A DNA stretch of 64,000 nt from Petrosia ficiformis (lineage: Eukaryota > Porifera > Demospongiae > Haplosclerida > Petrosiidae), in assembly GCA_947044365.1 (NCBI GenBank), contig OX345636.1:11303809-11367808 (forward strand), read 5' to 3'. The notes beneath the pieces were generated by a model. That model was not told where the DNA came from. It searched no databases and saw only the letters and a program-made list of their open reading frames with translations. Shown here piece by piece: positions 48,301 through 61,900 of this stretch; within the stretch, counting starts at the first letter, position 1, and the number at the start of each line of letters is the position of its first letter. The translations under genes and the position numbers were made by a program.

Positions 48301-50904
48301 CAGGTCAAGATAATGAAATAGTTAACCGGCATACATTAAATCTTCATCCATGGACACATAATTATACATACATTCTCACTTATATAGTAGTGTATTTTGC
48401 ACCTGTTGGGCAGTTGTATTTCGAAGCTACTTCTGCCTATGTCATTGTCTTAGTCTAATGGCTACATATACAGTGATATGAACAAGAATAGTATAGACAC
48501 TCCTTACAAGCCAATAAGTCAGTTATGGAAGCTGTCTATGATTAATTAATGTAAGAATTGCAACTCTGAATAATTACAAGAACATTTTTTTAAATGTAAA
48601 ATGCCTACAGTTCAAGTTCCTACATTCATCACATCATATGTATAATACTAATACTTTAGTTTGGATTTTAATGACCTGAAGACCATCACTATGTTTGCTT
48701 TCAATGAGATTTATGCAAGAACCAGAAAGACAAATGTAATAAATAGGCTGTTGGATTTCAGCAAAGATTAAATTATTAATGATTAGCTCAAAATAATTAT
48801 ATGGTTTGCGTTTTCCACATATCTTGTTTTAGTTTGTTTTTCTATTTCAACAGAAAACATTGAGGAGACTCATGGAAAACTGGAAAGACATGTTAGAGGT
48901 CTTTACTCGGCTTGGTCACGAGAAGTCAAGTACGTTTGGCCTCCTACACTGAATGTGGAATTTGTTAATTTGGAACTAATGAAGCAAGATAAAATTCCAC
49001 AAAAACGCTTAGTTGAAAATGTAGTAAGGCAATCTCTACAGGGAAAAATTTCAAGCATTGTTGCTGATTCTAGAGTTCGTAAGAAAATGATAGCACTTGA
49101 AGAGATCACTAATTATGAAGAACCTCGAAAAGTCATTCTTATCGAAGGTGCTCCTGGAATTGGAAAAACTACTATAGCTTCTAAAATATGTCAAGATTGG
49201 GCTAAGAACATGTCATTCACTCAGTTTTCACTTGTTTTATATATTCCTCTACATGTACCACAATTGCGAGTGGCTGAGAATACTGGAGATCTACTCGAAT
49301 ACTTTGCAGAAAATTGTTCTACTGATGACCTGAAATTCATTCAAAGAAACAATGGAAAGGGAGTCCTTTTCATTTTGGATGGTTGGGATGAACTAAAACC
49401 ATCTTGTCGAGACCTTGATATGTTCTTCCCTCGATTTATTCAAGGGCACTTTCTTTCAGAATGTAGCATAATTATCACTTCTCGTCCATTTGCAGCTGCC
49501 TGGGTCAAACAAAATTCAAACCGCATAATCGATATTCTCGGTTTCACAGATGAACAGGTAAAGCAGTACATATACTCCTATTTCAGAGAGGCTGATGATA
49601 ATGGTGTAGCAGAGAATCTTATCAAAGAGTTGGAAGCATTTCCTAATGTATTCAGTACGTGTTATGTAGCTATCAATTTAGCAATAGTTTGCTATGTTTA
49701 TCAAGTAGATGGTTACAAGCTTCCATCAACACTTACTGATGTATATGATCAATTTGTTCTACATGCAGTTATGCGCACTTTCATAAAAGATGATGAAAAT
49801 CATGATGTGTCTCATTTAGATGCTGTGGATAGCATCAGAGATTTTAAACCACCTGTGAATGATGTATTAAGGAAGCTTGGAAAATTAGCCTTAGGTGGTA
49901 TTCGTGATGGTATTTTTAGCTTCACTAGAGATGAGTTGTTTAAATTATGCCAAGTTGAGGAAGTTGATTTTGATGGGTATGGCTTGCTTAAGTTTTACCA
50001 AATGTTTAGAAGGCAAGGAGTACAATTTTTCTGTTACTTTCTTCATTTAACAATACAGGAGTTTCTTGCAGCTTACAGTATTTTTAGTATGGATGAAAGG
50101 GAGCAGTGGGAATGTCTACGCAATATAGTCAGCAATGATAGATATGAGCTTGTGGTAAAATTCTTTTGTGGGTTAGACCAATTCAATTCTCGTCCTGCTA
50201 GTGTTGCTATCTGCAAAAATGATAGTTTAAACACTGATTTTGTCTTAGAATGTGCATACGAAGGCCAGTGGAAGGATTGTAAAAGTATAGCTGCAAAGAA
50301 GTCAAATACTTTCACTTTTACAAACAAAAGCGAGTTATTGCCTTATCAAGCTCTTGTGTATGGGTATGTAATGGCAAATTCAGGTGCACAATGTGAACTT
50401 TCTTGGAACAATTGTGATGTAGGAGAGCGTGAGCTGAAGAATCTACATCAATTCCTCAAAAAATATCCAAGAGCTTTGACCAAGGTTTCAATACTTCATT
50501 CGTCTTTCCCATCATCACTGGTGGTTTGTGCTTTATGTCAAATTATTGAAACACAATGGCTTACAGTATTCACTATATCACATACTTGCCTTAGTGACGA
50601 TGCATTTCAAATGCTTTTTGAGGGTGTTTCTCTTCAGCAAAGATTGACTATTTTGTGCCTGAATTACATGACTTTAACAGAAAACAAATCAGCAGCATTG
50701 ACTTCATTTTTAATCAAAGCAAAGTTACTTCAATGTTTAGACCTCAGGGGATGTAATTTTGAGGGTAACTATCTAGGCATGTTTAGTGCTTTGCAGTCTT
50801 CAATGGTTCAGGAACTACATTTCCCTGCATTGCTAAAGGATGAAATGCAGAACATAATGACCGAAGAAGATGCGCTTAAACTTATGATATATTATCATGA
50901 TTAA
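45379..50904 (+). CDS. NLR-type receptor: death fold, second helical domain, NACHT, weak LRR
   Basis: Exons: 45379-45394, 46262-46537, 46592-46645, 46859-47233, 48250-48303, 48854-50904; all introns are phase 1, total 941 residues. Residues ~10-95 form a death domain (ANKWELIARGLGLQTSAIEK, then PTWHSLINILKSKRIGEKAL). Residues ~120-240 are a second, helical region (SFCDVLKQQDDPTVARISDE) that may be CARD-like. The NACHT ATPase has the P-loop GAPGIGKTT at 357, Walker B LFILDGWDEL at 430 and sensor-1 SIIITSRP at 463, with the winged-helix region after it. The C-terminus (~790-930) has irregular leucine-rich stretches (LQCLDLRGCNF) but few clear LRRs. NLRs are cytosolic sensors that oligomerise on ligand binding and recruit death-fold partners. 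The first exon is only 16 bases, so the ATG is less certain than the rest. Confidence 0.88.
47339..47965. mobile_element. MITE, CACTGTAAA family, in the NLR intron
   Basis: The left end cactgtaaatattaatggtt then attttaacc is mirrored at the right by ggttaaaataagccattgc and tatagtg. The interior (ctttattatgacat) is shared with 28570-28850 and 58697-59323. It occupies most of the intron before exon 5. Confidence 0.7.
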
Positions 50905-50908
50905 TAAA
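50903..50908 (+). terminator. Polyadenylation signal overlapping the NLR stop codon
   Basis: AATAAA starts within the TAA stop at 50902-50904. If used, the 3' UTR would be only a few tens of bases, so a later signal may also serve. Confidence 0.4.
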
Positions 50909-52133
50909 AATATTGTTGAATGGAAATGTTTCTTTGCTTCAAATGCTTAATGTGACTGCCCCCTTTCAAGAATTCACGCGTATTGACATTGCACATTTTG
51001 TAACATTATACTATATTGTAATGATAGCATAATTATTACCCTGGTGAGCTTTCTTATGAGTGAATGCCTCCTATTTTGTGTATGATAAACTATCCACTAA
51101 ATACAATATGGTGTGTGTGTGTGCATGTGTTGGGGTGGAGAAGGGCTCAGTTATATGTAGTATATAATAAAGCAATTACTATCACTCATGTAGGGAATAT
51201 TGCAGTTTGTATTATAATTATAATTGTTCATGATGAATAATTAAAATTACAGTTATCAGAGCATACCAGTGGTAGTACTCTATGTAAGGATGATCCAGGT
51301 TTTTCTCCATTCCTCGCTTCTCTTCATCAGTTTGCACCTCTCCTTGCTTGATCTGATGGTACATGCACTCAGCTGCTATACCGCACATGAGCGAATTTCC
51401 CTTCCAATCCAATCAGATTTACTCTTAACTTTGAAGGTTTCTTTCTCCTTTTTCTCTTTTTCCTGGTAATTCTAAACCACTTGTTCTATAACAGGTATAA
51501 CTTGTATCATCATGGATGTATCGTCTCACAGCTATAGTCTTATTGATATATATAATTTTGATGCATATACATAGAGATTGAAAATAATGAAGGAAAGTGC
51601 AACTGCACTATCTTGAATATTACCTGTCTATGCTCAATTATATGTAAATACTTGGGAATCCAATATATATATATGGCTTACTTGACAGCAAAGTAGACAT
51701 TATATTATGCGACAAGAAGCACTTATTTTTTAGTAACTCCTCAAAGGAGTTTGAGTGCTACATAATTATAAATTTATACAGATCATTAAAAGAGTGGGTT
51801 TGGTTATTTATAAATGCATACATGCATGGCAGAACAACCAAACAAGAATGAATTGGAAATATCGAAGCTGTTAAAATACTGTATAATAGTATATACATGT
51901 TACATAGAATACTACATTTCACTGCAATTCACTGGGTCTTCGATGTACTACACCCCCAATTACTACTGTAGATTACAAGGGTATACCAATATGGTGATTG
52001 TATGTTAGCATTCTATTGTTCAAAATGTCCATTCTTTGTTGGATGTGGTCGGGTTGCACTTTGATTCAAGTGTTGACCTTTGATGTTACTTTGAAGTTAG
52101 CTTAAAAACAAAATAAAATTTTTTAAAGTAGCA
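50905..52133. other. Non-genic, with one coding-like minus-strand patch
   Basis: The minus strand of about 51465-51225 shows two overlapping stop-free frames. One has RKKRKRRKKPSKLRVN and the other has AAECMYHQIKQGEVQTDEEK. There is no clear splice structure and I do not recognise the protein. The rest is AT-rich, with a TG-rich tract near 51110. Confidence 0.35.
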
Positions 52134-52510
52134 GTGCTACTTTATATTATCCTGTCTGATTCCTCATCTGATTACAAATCTCGACTTATCTCACTTCATG
52201 TTCTTCTTCTGATGATGTTATTTGAACTCAAAAATATTATATTTTTCATCAAATCTTTAACAAGTAGATCTGACCTGTTTAATATACTTGATCATGCTTT
52301 GTTTGCCTCCGGCCACACTATATAAATCCACTAAATTTGCCAAGCTAGGTCATCAAGCTTCAAAAACTGATTTTGTGAGACATTTTTATTTCAGACATCT
52401 GCCTCATTTGTGGAATGCTCTCCCACCTATATCTATCAGTACACACCATTTCCACTCAGTTAAAAAAATTCTTTTGGTTGTACTTTCTAACTTATTTCGA
52501 CTTTAACAAT
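52134..52510 (+). pseudogene. LINE remnant: C-terminal end of a Jockey/CR1-type RT protein
   Basis: YKSRLISLHVLLLMMLFELK, then DLFNILDHALFASGHT in one frame, continues after a frameshift near 52318 as KTDFVRHFYFRHLPHLWNAL and ends at a stop. This is the usual ending of the polymerase protein of Jockey/CR1-like LINEs, and is unrelated to the LINE at 8131. No endonuclease or catalytic RT motif is present, so it is a 5'-truncated copy, as is typical of retrotransposition. Confidence 0.75.
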
Positions 52511-53538
52511 CCTTGTACCTTTCATTTCCTCTGTCCCCATCAGATCTGTTCCAACAAACCAACTGTTTCCAACTCCTCCTCATAGGCTAGACTCGATTGG
52601 CTGATCAATCACAAAACATACAGGACGCCAATTCTACCTTGTTATTCAATTCATGAGGCAACACACAGTCTAACCATCAAGCCAGTCTAATTTCCATGTA
52701 AAGATCAATGCTTTAATTATGAATTCATAACATGATATTGATTAATCAGCCAATCGAGTCTATGCTTTTGAAGGCTGATTAAAATCAGAACAAGTGAGTT
52801 CAAGTCCACCAAGCGCCTTGAATGATGTTAGGAGATTTGTCAATTTTTGTGTATGATCATTTATTTGAAAAGTGTTCATGACCACTAAAACACAACCAAA
52901 ATGGATGTTGCAAAAAACGTGACACATTCTATTTTTAACAGTTGTATAATTTACATGTTTTGAGGTGCATTTATAAAGCCACTACTACTACTACTACTAG
53001 CCAACTTGTATATTTTTAATTTTGTGTCGCTATTGATGTAGATAATATTGAATTTATATTGTACAATGTACAAAAGCTGATGTTATCGTAAGCCAAAATG
53101 TTATAATTAAAACATTAATATTATCATAATGAAAGGATTGATGCCAAGTACAGGTAGCCAACAAAATGTGTTATGCAAAGTTTACTTCTTGTTTGTTGGC
53201 TTCCTGTACAAACCAGCTGAATAATGAATATTTAAAGAGGGTATTGCCTTGCAAATTGAATAACAGAAGTACCAACTTTCTGAGAACTAGTCACATACTA
53301 TGGGAAATCATCAGATCATCAATGCCAAATTGGTATTATGTTTAAAAGCCTGGATTGACAAAATTCGCCAAACCATAGGGTCTCACGTACTTAGATTTCA
53401 AATCAGTTCAGATTGGAACCCTAACTATATAGATGAACCCTATATATGGTTCAGCAAACACAAATCACTATACTATTACAAGAAAATGTTACCGCAATTA
53501 TAAAATGACTACCGAAATTATAAAAAACAGTATCCTAT
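52511..53538. other. Non-genic spacer
   Basis: The first part is probably the 3' UTR of the LINE remnant. An (ACT)n run lies at about 52979-53000. ttcgccaaaccatagggtct at about 53364 resembles tgccgaaccatagggtcct near 59907. No exon is seen. Confidence 0.5.
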
Positions 53539-53982
53539 CTTTTTTAAACATAAAAAAACAGCAGTGCCCTTTTACAAAAACAACAGTGTCCTTTTACAAA
53601 AACACTACCCTATTTTAAAAAACAGTATCCTATTTTTTTTAAACATAAAAAAAACAGCAGTGTCCTCTTACAAAAACAGCAGTGTCCTTTTACAAAAACA
53701 GCAGTGTCCTTTTACAAAACAGCAGTGTCCTCTTACAAAAACAGCAGTGTCCTTTTAAAAAACAGCAGTGTCCTTTTACAAAAACAGCAGTGTCCTCTTA
53801 CAAAAACAGCAGTGTCCTCTTACAAAAACAGCAGTGTCCTTTTACAAAAACACTACCCTATTTTAAAAACAGTATCCTATTTAAAAAAAAAACAACAGTG
53901 TCCTTTTACAAAAACACTACCCTATTTTAAAAACAGTATCCTATTTAAAAAAAAAACAACAGTGTCCTTTTGTAAACACTTG
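53539..53982. repeat. 22 bp minisatellite with a second interspersed unit
   Basis: The main unit is acagcagtgtccttttacaa plus aa, repeated about a dozen times with small variants (tcctctta for tcctttta). A second unit, actaccctattttaaaaa with cagtatcctattt, appears at about 53602, 53849 and 53918, giving a higher-order pattern. Reading it in any frame gives repetitive peptides with no coding meaning. Confidence 0.9.
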
Positions 53983-55924
53983 ACCTCTCTTGTAGTTAGT
54001 GTATAGAATAATAGCACATGGATCATTAAAGCACACGGCACAAACCATATAATTAGCCACCTAGCTAATACTCTGCAAGCTGATGAACTAAAGAAAAAAA
54101 CTTGTTTCAAATCTGCTGCTACAAAGAACCCACCAGCCTGCCTAACTTAATGAGATATGTGCATATGTTAACAAATAATATGATTATGAGTGCAGTAATA
54201 AAAATAATGTTAAAAATCTTAAACTGCTGGACTCTGAAGGTGGAGTGGTCTCACCCTTTCCATAGTAAGCCACATGCATGTTGGGAGATTAAAGACACTG
54301 AATCTTCACTGACCAGGATTGTGGAGCTCCCTGATGAGCAGTTAGAGTACTATGTTAAAACATACAATATAGTTATACATATATATACATATAACAATAT
54401 ACATGCAGCACAAACAAGTCCTCTGCCACCCAAAATACATTTGTGTTACACATTTTCCCACACACACACACATGCAGCACCTTCATTTTAACTCCAATTG
54501 GCAATTATTGTCAGTCTGGAATATGAAAGTATGTCAATGAGTAACAAAATGTTCAGTTCACCCAGTGGCTAGTTGAGTGTACAGATGGCAATTAGCATTT
54601 ACCCTGTATTAATGTTTTCCATTTTCATGATTAGCAGTTGTGCCATATCATTTTTGACACTTTTTGCTTCTTAATTTTTATTACTGTAATTTGTGAAATC
54701 AAAATGATCAGTCATTTCATATCCTCATTTTCATAGCTACGGTAAGAAAAGAAATTTTTAAAAATTGGAACATTATGAATTTGCTGGTCATATTGTCGGC
54801 AAGTGTTTGTACGAGTCTGCAATTACAAACCTTTCTTTTTAAAAGCATAGTTTATTTCATCATTATTGGTCTAAGAATTTCGTGGAAGGTAGTCAGGAAC
54901 ATTATATACATAGTGTAATTTGCTAAACATAGATTTGAATTTCATCTTCTTGAATTTCATCTGCCACTTGACTAGTTGCGGTATAAAATTGGGCATTGAA
55001 TTCTTAAACTACCAAAACACTTCTCTGACTATGTTGTTAGAGTTTGCTTAAGTTGGCACTCAATATCATCTCGAATTTTTTTTAGGAAACTCCATTTTTT
55101 TGCTAAATTCAAGATGATATTGTCTGAGAAAAGTACTATTAGGTCACAATCATTTACATCAGCTGCCACTACTGATCCTTATGATGTATTCATCATTCAA
55201 GTTCCAAAAATGCAGAATGTTGGAGGGTACGAACATGTTCAAATGATGCTCTGACCTTATCATTTCATCACTAAATCATTCTACTCACTTTGTTGCCATG
55301 GTGGCGGCACAGGGCATTTTACGATGCCATCTCTGGGATCTGTATGGTTCAAATCAAGAAGTGATAGATGCTCTTCAGAGTAATAATGTCGACATTATTT
55401 TAGTGCATATTTTCCTATTTAATTTAGTGAAATATTTAAATAGTATGTATAACTATCTATAGTTTGGATTTATGTGTGCTATGCTCTTGGAGTCTTGCAT
55501 AGTTAACTTTGAACATGATGCTTGGTTATTTAATTTCCGATATTGTGAAACTATCATAATCTTTCCATTCCACTTAGCTGAAAAGAAATAATAAGGCTAG
55601 TTTAGATCCAGTGGATATCCGGATCAAAAACTGTGGACAATATTCTTTAACAGGATTCATATGGAATAACTTTTAATTTTAATTTAAATTTCCATCTGTA
55701 TGTTATTATCTGAGTGTCAAATTTGATAAACCATTAATTACATTCATTAACCATGAAGTTAAAATAAATTATAAAATCTCCAAAAGTATGCAATACATTA
55801 TTATTAACATTGGGAGCTAATGAGCAGCACTAATAATACTTATTAGATAATTTGCAACAACTTATTCCAAAGAGCAGTTTCAACTGATTATAGCAGTGGC
55901 GGTGGGACTCTCTTCGTCCTAAGA
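53983..55924. other. Non-genic region upstream of integrin beta
   Basis: 54020-54118 resembles 5938-6030 (gccacctagctaatactctg against gccacctacctaacactctg), so the repeat family of the left end also occurs here. Around 55290-55390 a GC-richer patch (gccatggtggcggcacaggg) may be an old element. The integrin promoter probably lies in the last few hundred bases; no TATA box is clear. Confidence 0.45.
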
Positions 55925-58900
55925 ATGATGAACATGAAATGCTTGCTGATTTCTTTGATGCTGGTAACTTTAGGTAATGATAACTAAAATAATATCAATT
56001 GCAGAATAATTTTTTTCAACTAGTTTCAGGTACAAGTGTGGAATTATTATGTAATGAACAGACTTCATGTAGGGAATGTATTCAAGCTTCCTCTTTGTGT
56101 TCCTGGTGTGCACAATCTGTAAGATATTATTGTATAATGTATAATATAAAAAATAATTATACCTTAAATGAATATTCATTTCCTTTGATGTATGAGGTGT
56201 CTATATCTGAATCTGTATGGCAAATAACATGTGATGTACTCCACAGATATTAGCACATTGTATTGCTTTTGTTACCATTCTTTATTGAGGCATGTACTTT
56301 GTATATTAGTCAATATAGTTTAAAATTAAATTAGATTATCTAGCTAGACAAGAAAGAAGCGAACGAGTGAGACACTATGTAGATAATTTTGTGTTAGTTA
56401 CCTGGCATCAGGAGACACCAGTTGTACACTTTTGTGTTAGAGACCAAACCACAACAAGACTAAAAGAAGGGTTCAGTTATATGTGATATTGTAAACAGGT
56501 ACTACTTGTACGTAGCTGGACTCATGTAAAGTATGCATGACATTGTGGTATATACTATACTGTATTTCTGCAAGTACTTTCATTAATGTTTTGAGTTCTG
56601 CTTATTGGTGTTAGGTTCAACAATCTAAAATATTGGTTCTTACTAATTAATTGAATAGATTTTTTTGCATAATTACAAAACTGCATGCATTAAAAATTCA
56701 TATTCGTGTCACTTTCTTTCTAGGAATTTACTGGTTCTAGATGTTATCTCTCAACAAATGATATATCTTGTACAGATGTACAGAGTCCACATGGAAGCAT
56801 TGCAGAGACAAGTAATGTGAGTATTATCTCATCAACTTTATTCTAATTCTTTATACTCATGTGTTAAATATATACAGGATACATTTTCTAGTTTAAATCA
56901 GGTTGTCCCAAGATATGTTAACATTAATCTGAGGCCAGGTATGTTTCTTTGTGTGTCAATATTATTGTTCTCTTCCATTCTGTGCGTTTTGAAACTGGGT
57001 TCTGTAGAAGAGTATATATCACTGTCAAAATAAAGTTGTGAAATAGTTGGTTAGTATACTAATGCAGTGGCAAGAAAGAGCATAAATTTAGTTTGTAATG
57101 CATGCTGTTCAGTTACATAATTGTTATAATTGTTATTAGTTATTCATATTTTGTTGGTTTCTAAACCACTAGTACGAAATTAATGCAAGGAATAATGGAA
57201 ATTATAATTTAATTAGTCGTGTAGCTTATTATGACTGCATGTTGACATACAATGTGCATGTACTTATTAAACTACTAATTACAATCCAATAATTGCAGTT
57301 TCAATTTCCTTATAATTATGGTCTAATTGATTTACAAAGAAGCAGAATAATTTTTTTAAATTAGGTTTCCAAACCTTCTTTGTGCAGATATTAGACATGA
57401 TATTTGATTCACTGTAAAATGAATTTGTTATTTTAACAGACCAGTTGTTACCTCAGTTATATAGCTATAATTATGTTATTTCATGTTTCCAACAATATAT
57501 TGGTGCAACTGATGTAACAACTGGTCTGTTAAAATAACAAATTCATTTTTACAATTATAATTGGTACTAGTACATTATCATGCAGTCATAACATCCTGTA
57601 TGACTAACTAAATTATAATTTGCATCCTTGGAACTGTACTAACAAATTTGTAGGTTTTCAAAATTTTCACTGCAAAAATAAATAACTAATGCATTGGTTA
57701 GTGCAGTTGCAAGGATTTATCAATTAGTTGGTTGTTCAGGATTGTTATAACTATAAACTCATGATGAGCTAAAACTGGGATTTTGTTATGAATATACTTA
57801 TATACAGATAAACAGGTGCCGAAGCATACATAAAAGAACAATTAAGAGACATTGAGAGTATACTAGCTATACAATAAAGTACAAATTAATTTTAAATTTT
57901 TACTGTTTGATTGTTCTCTGATTGTCCTCAGTGAGATGTAAAGTTTACTACAATGATACACACATCTAACACCATAGATTATCTTGCCTAATATCTCATA
58001 TTAGATATACAAAGAAGTTATGGAAACCTATGAAATATTATTGGATTATAATTACATGGATATCACCATGAAGCCATAACAACCTACATGAGCAATTAAA
58101 ATACAATTTCCACTAATCAAGTTATTTTAACAATTTTATATTTGCAGTGTTGATAAAATTACTGTTTTAGTCTATTCTGTTGGCATGAAATATGAAAAAG
58201 ACAGCACCATTATAGGGCTTCAGGTATTTACAATTATGGAATGAAAGTTGCTTATTCTGCTCTTCCCTAGGACTGCATGCATGGAGGGTAACAGTATCAT
58301 ACATAATTATATATGGTTTCCTTATGTCTTCCCTCCGTTAGTGAATGTTGATATTATACTCTTAATACGTGTTTATAGATTAGCTGATAAAATTAACAGA
58401 ACCAAAAAAATTGGTTACAATAAGAAATCAATTTTTAGAGCATTGCAAAAATAAATCGTTAAAGTAACCATTTTATTGGTTAGTACAGTCGCAAGGAATA
58501 GAATGAGTTTCAGTTTAGTTTGTCAGTTGTCATAGAGGATGTTGTGGCTACATGCATGTATGTTACTACGACATAATGTGCACCAATTATTGGAAAGTAT
58601 AAATTGAATTATGTTTTTGCAGGTTTATAAACCTTTTCAATGGCCAGATACAATTACATGTACTTTAATATAAATCTTTGACATGACATATGAGTACACT
58701 GTAAAAAAAATAATAGGTTATTTTAACTTTCAGTTGGTTACAGAAGTTTCAATGCAATTCTATTTTCCTGAATGTTGCTTTGTTTTTTATAAAATTTTAC
58801 AAGTCACTGTTCATTTGATTTTGATTTATATTGCTAGTATATAATTTATAATTTAAAAGTATATTGTATACTGTAACAAATTATATTAATACAATGTAGC

Positions 58901-61900
58901 TATATACACAGCATAGTATTATAGGTATAACCTGTGGTGTATTATATTAATATACCAATTCTGTTTACTCATTCTAGAGTAATTAGTATAATTATGTACA
59001 TGAATTTGTATTTATAATAGTAAATAACACCTGACATACTCCACAAATGTTTGAGAAGTTAGAACATGTATGTAAGATTTTACATGTACTATGTTTGAAG
59101 TACATTGTATTATTTTTGGTACCATTCTAATCAATGAGACAGTAAGTGAGTATATTATGGCATGTACCCTGTACACTTAAATTACAGCTGTAAACATTAC
59201 TTATTTCATAAGAAAAGAAATCTCTTTTAATTTACATAGTCTGAGGAGTATAATCATTATAAATATTGTATTGAAATTCGCATAACCAAATGAGTGTTCA
59301 TATAACCATTAATTTTTACAGTGATAGACAAACTAAAATTATAATGCTTCAAGTATAGGTTATAGGTCAGGGGAAGAGATATTAGTTGTTTTAAAGCCTG
59401 AGCAAAGCAAGGGCTATGTCCTAACCTGAAGACCTATACCTGTTTTATATAATTAACCACATGCACTATTTTCATAAAGCAAGGGCTATATCCTAACCTG
59501 AAGACCTATACCTTGTCTTATACCTAACCACATGCACTATTTCATAAAGCAGAGGTTTCGAAATATGTGATATGCTGCACATATGTATGCAGATAGTGCG
59601 AGTCCACATCCATAATTAATCAAGAATGACAGTAAAGTGACAAAGCTAAATTAAAGTAAGTGTGAACATCGCTATTGAATCAAACACTTGGCTTGCTGCT
59701 TTCCTGCAATTAACGAAGTATGGATCTGTGGATCAACTGTAAAGAACGGACCAGCAACACTGCAGCTACGAGAAGCCATGGAAATGACACTAAAAGGGTG
59801 GGCAAGATCACCCACTGAATATTGAAAAAAAGCTTAGGCCTTTGCAATGTATGACCACTCTAGGGGCCCTAGCGACGTAAGACCTAGGGTCTAGGTACAC
59901 AAATTTGCCGAACCATAGGGTCCTTTGTCAATAGGGTTAAAACCTAAACAAAATATTAGGACACAAGATGTGATGTGACCCTACTCACCCATTGCCTGTC
60001 ATTCCCATGGCTTCTGGCAGCTGAAGGGGTGCTGGTCCATTCCTTACAGTTAATCCGATTTTGGTATATATGGCTTTCTTGGAAGATATTCTGGGAAACT
60101 CAGTGAGTTAAATGTCTGTGCTGTTTAAAATGTGGAAGTTATGCAGGTAAGTAAAGTGTAGGCATTGCCTTCATACTCGCTATGGTGTCTTCTTACTACA
60201 GTACTACTACTGATCACGAAGAATAAAAATAATGCTGCAGGTGTCAGAACATTATCATAATAACCTTCTGTTGTGCTTCAATAGTTGATGTCTTTAAAAT
60301 TGAATTTTTTTTGCTGTGTCGGTAATTCCAGGATTTCTTGATGTCATCATTTTGTACCACAATATCACAACTAAACCTTCCTTTTCGCCTTGTTGTGGGT
60401 AAGTCAATAACATACTTTGCGTTGCATTGTGCCAGGTATCTAACACAAAATTATCTACCTTCTGTCGACATGTCATGTGATGACAGGTGTATTTGTCATT
60501 TAGACACCTCATCACATCAAAGAATGAATATTCATTTTATGTATAATTATAATTAGTACAAATTATCTGTGGTATAAGATGTATGTATCCTGAACAACTG
60601 ACTAATTATTAAATCCTTGCAACTGTACTAACCACTAAATTAGTAATTTTAACTATTTTTTTGCAATGAGTGTATATATTGTAGCTATTGCTTCTGTGCT
60701 TTACATGGTGTATCTTCATCCCATTGTATTGGCCTGACTGATCCACAAGAAATCTAGTTAATTGAGCTCTAGCACATATATTTATATAGAATCCAGTTAT
60801 ATGCACATGCTAATTAATATTATTGTTATAGTTATGCATACATTAATGCAATTGCATTCAAGCAGTATATTATAGAGTCACATAGAGGTGGTTTCAGAAT
60901 GATCCAATTAATAAATGGATGCCAATGTATATTTTATTATCGTTTGGATTTTTCCAAACCCTTTAACTAATATAATCAACATTAAACTTTAAAGTCTTTA
61001 GTATGAACAGCACTGATTTTCTTATCATAGGTGAACCGGTGACATTCAGCTTAAGTGTTCAACCAGCTATGAATTATCCATTAGACTTGTATCTTTTGAT
61101 GGATCTGTCAATCTCACAGCGTAATGTCTTATCAAATATACAGGCTTTAGCCTCTGACATTGGTAAGTATTGTATTTGTATGGTTATCGAGTATTTGTTC
61201 TGCAAGGGAATGGACTATGCATCACTGCAAAAAATAAATCGTTAAAATAACCATTTTATTGGTTAGTACAGTTGCAAGGAATAGCATGAGTTTCAATTTA
61301 GATTGTCAATTATCATAGAGCATGTTGTGGCTACATGCATGTATGTTACTATAACATAATGTGCATCAAGTATTGGAAGGTATAAATTAATTATGTGTTT
61401 GCGGGTTTACAAACCTTTTTGATGGCCATATACAACTACATGTACTTCAATATAAATTATACTGAATTTTTGACATGAAATATGAGTAGACAGCACCCTA
61501 AAATTATAGTGATTCAACTATAATTGAGAACAAAGTATCTGTGGTATAAGATGTATGTATACTGAACAAACAACTTATTGTTAAATCCTTGCAACTGTAC
61601 TAACCACTAAATTAATTATTTTAACTGGTTTTTTTTGCAGTGTGGGTAAGTGAAGCCAATAGTCAGACCTGTAAAGTTTTGGCTAATCTTGCGTAGCCAG
61701 ACCCAACCTAGTGCAAATGAGGAGGAGGGTCTGGCCAACTGACTGTATAAGGTTGTTCTATAAACTACTAGAATTAAATGGGTGTTATAAAAAATGTGCC
61801 TCATGGAAAAAATATTCCATAATTCTAGGAAGATTTAGCAATGCGTGAGGGCATGTTTTCTGCTTCTTGTGCAATGCTGACATTAGTATGTGTGTGTTTG

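Noticed and set aside
53539..53982. CRISPR-like look of short repeats with spacers
   Set aside because: Repeats are contiguous 22-mers with no unique spacers, and the genome is eukaryotic. It is a minisatellite.
53564..54006. Plus-strand open frames of 60-100 codons with ATG starts in the minisatellite
   Set aside because: The peptides are direct translations of the repeat in all three frames; there is no splice or homology support.
54102..54491. 129-codon open frame upstream of the integrin gene
   Set aside because: Low-complexity, rich in residues expected from AT-rich DNA, ends in a CA-repeat, and has no recognisable domain or splice sites.
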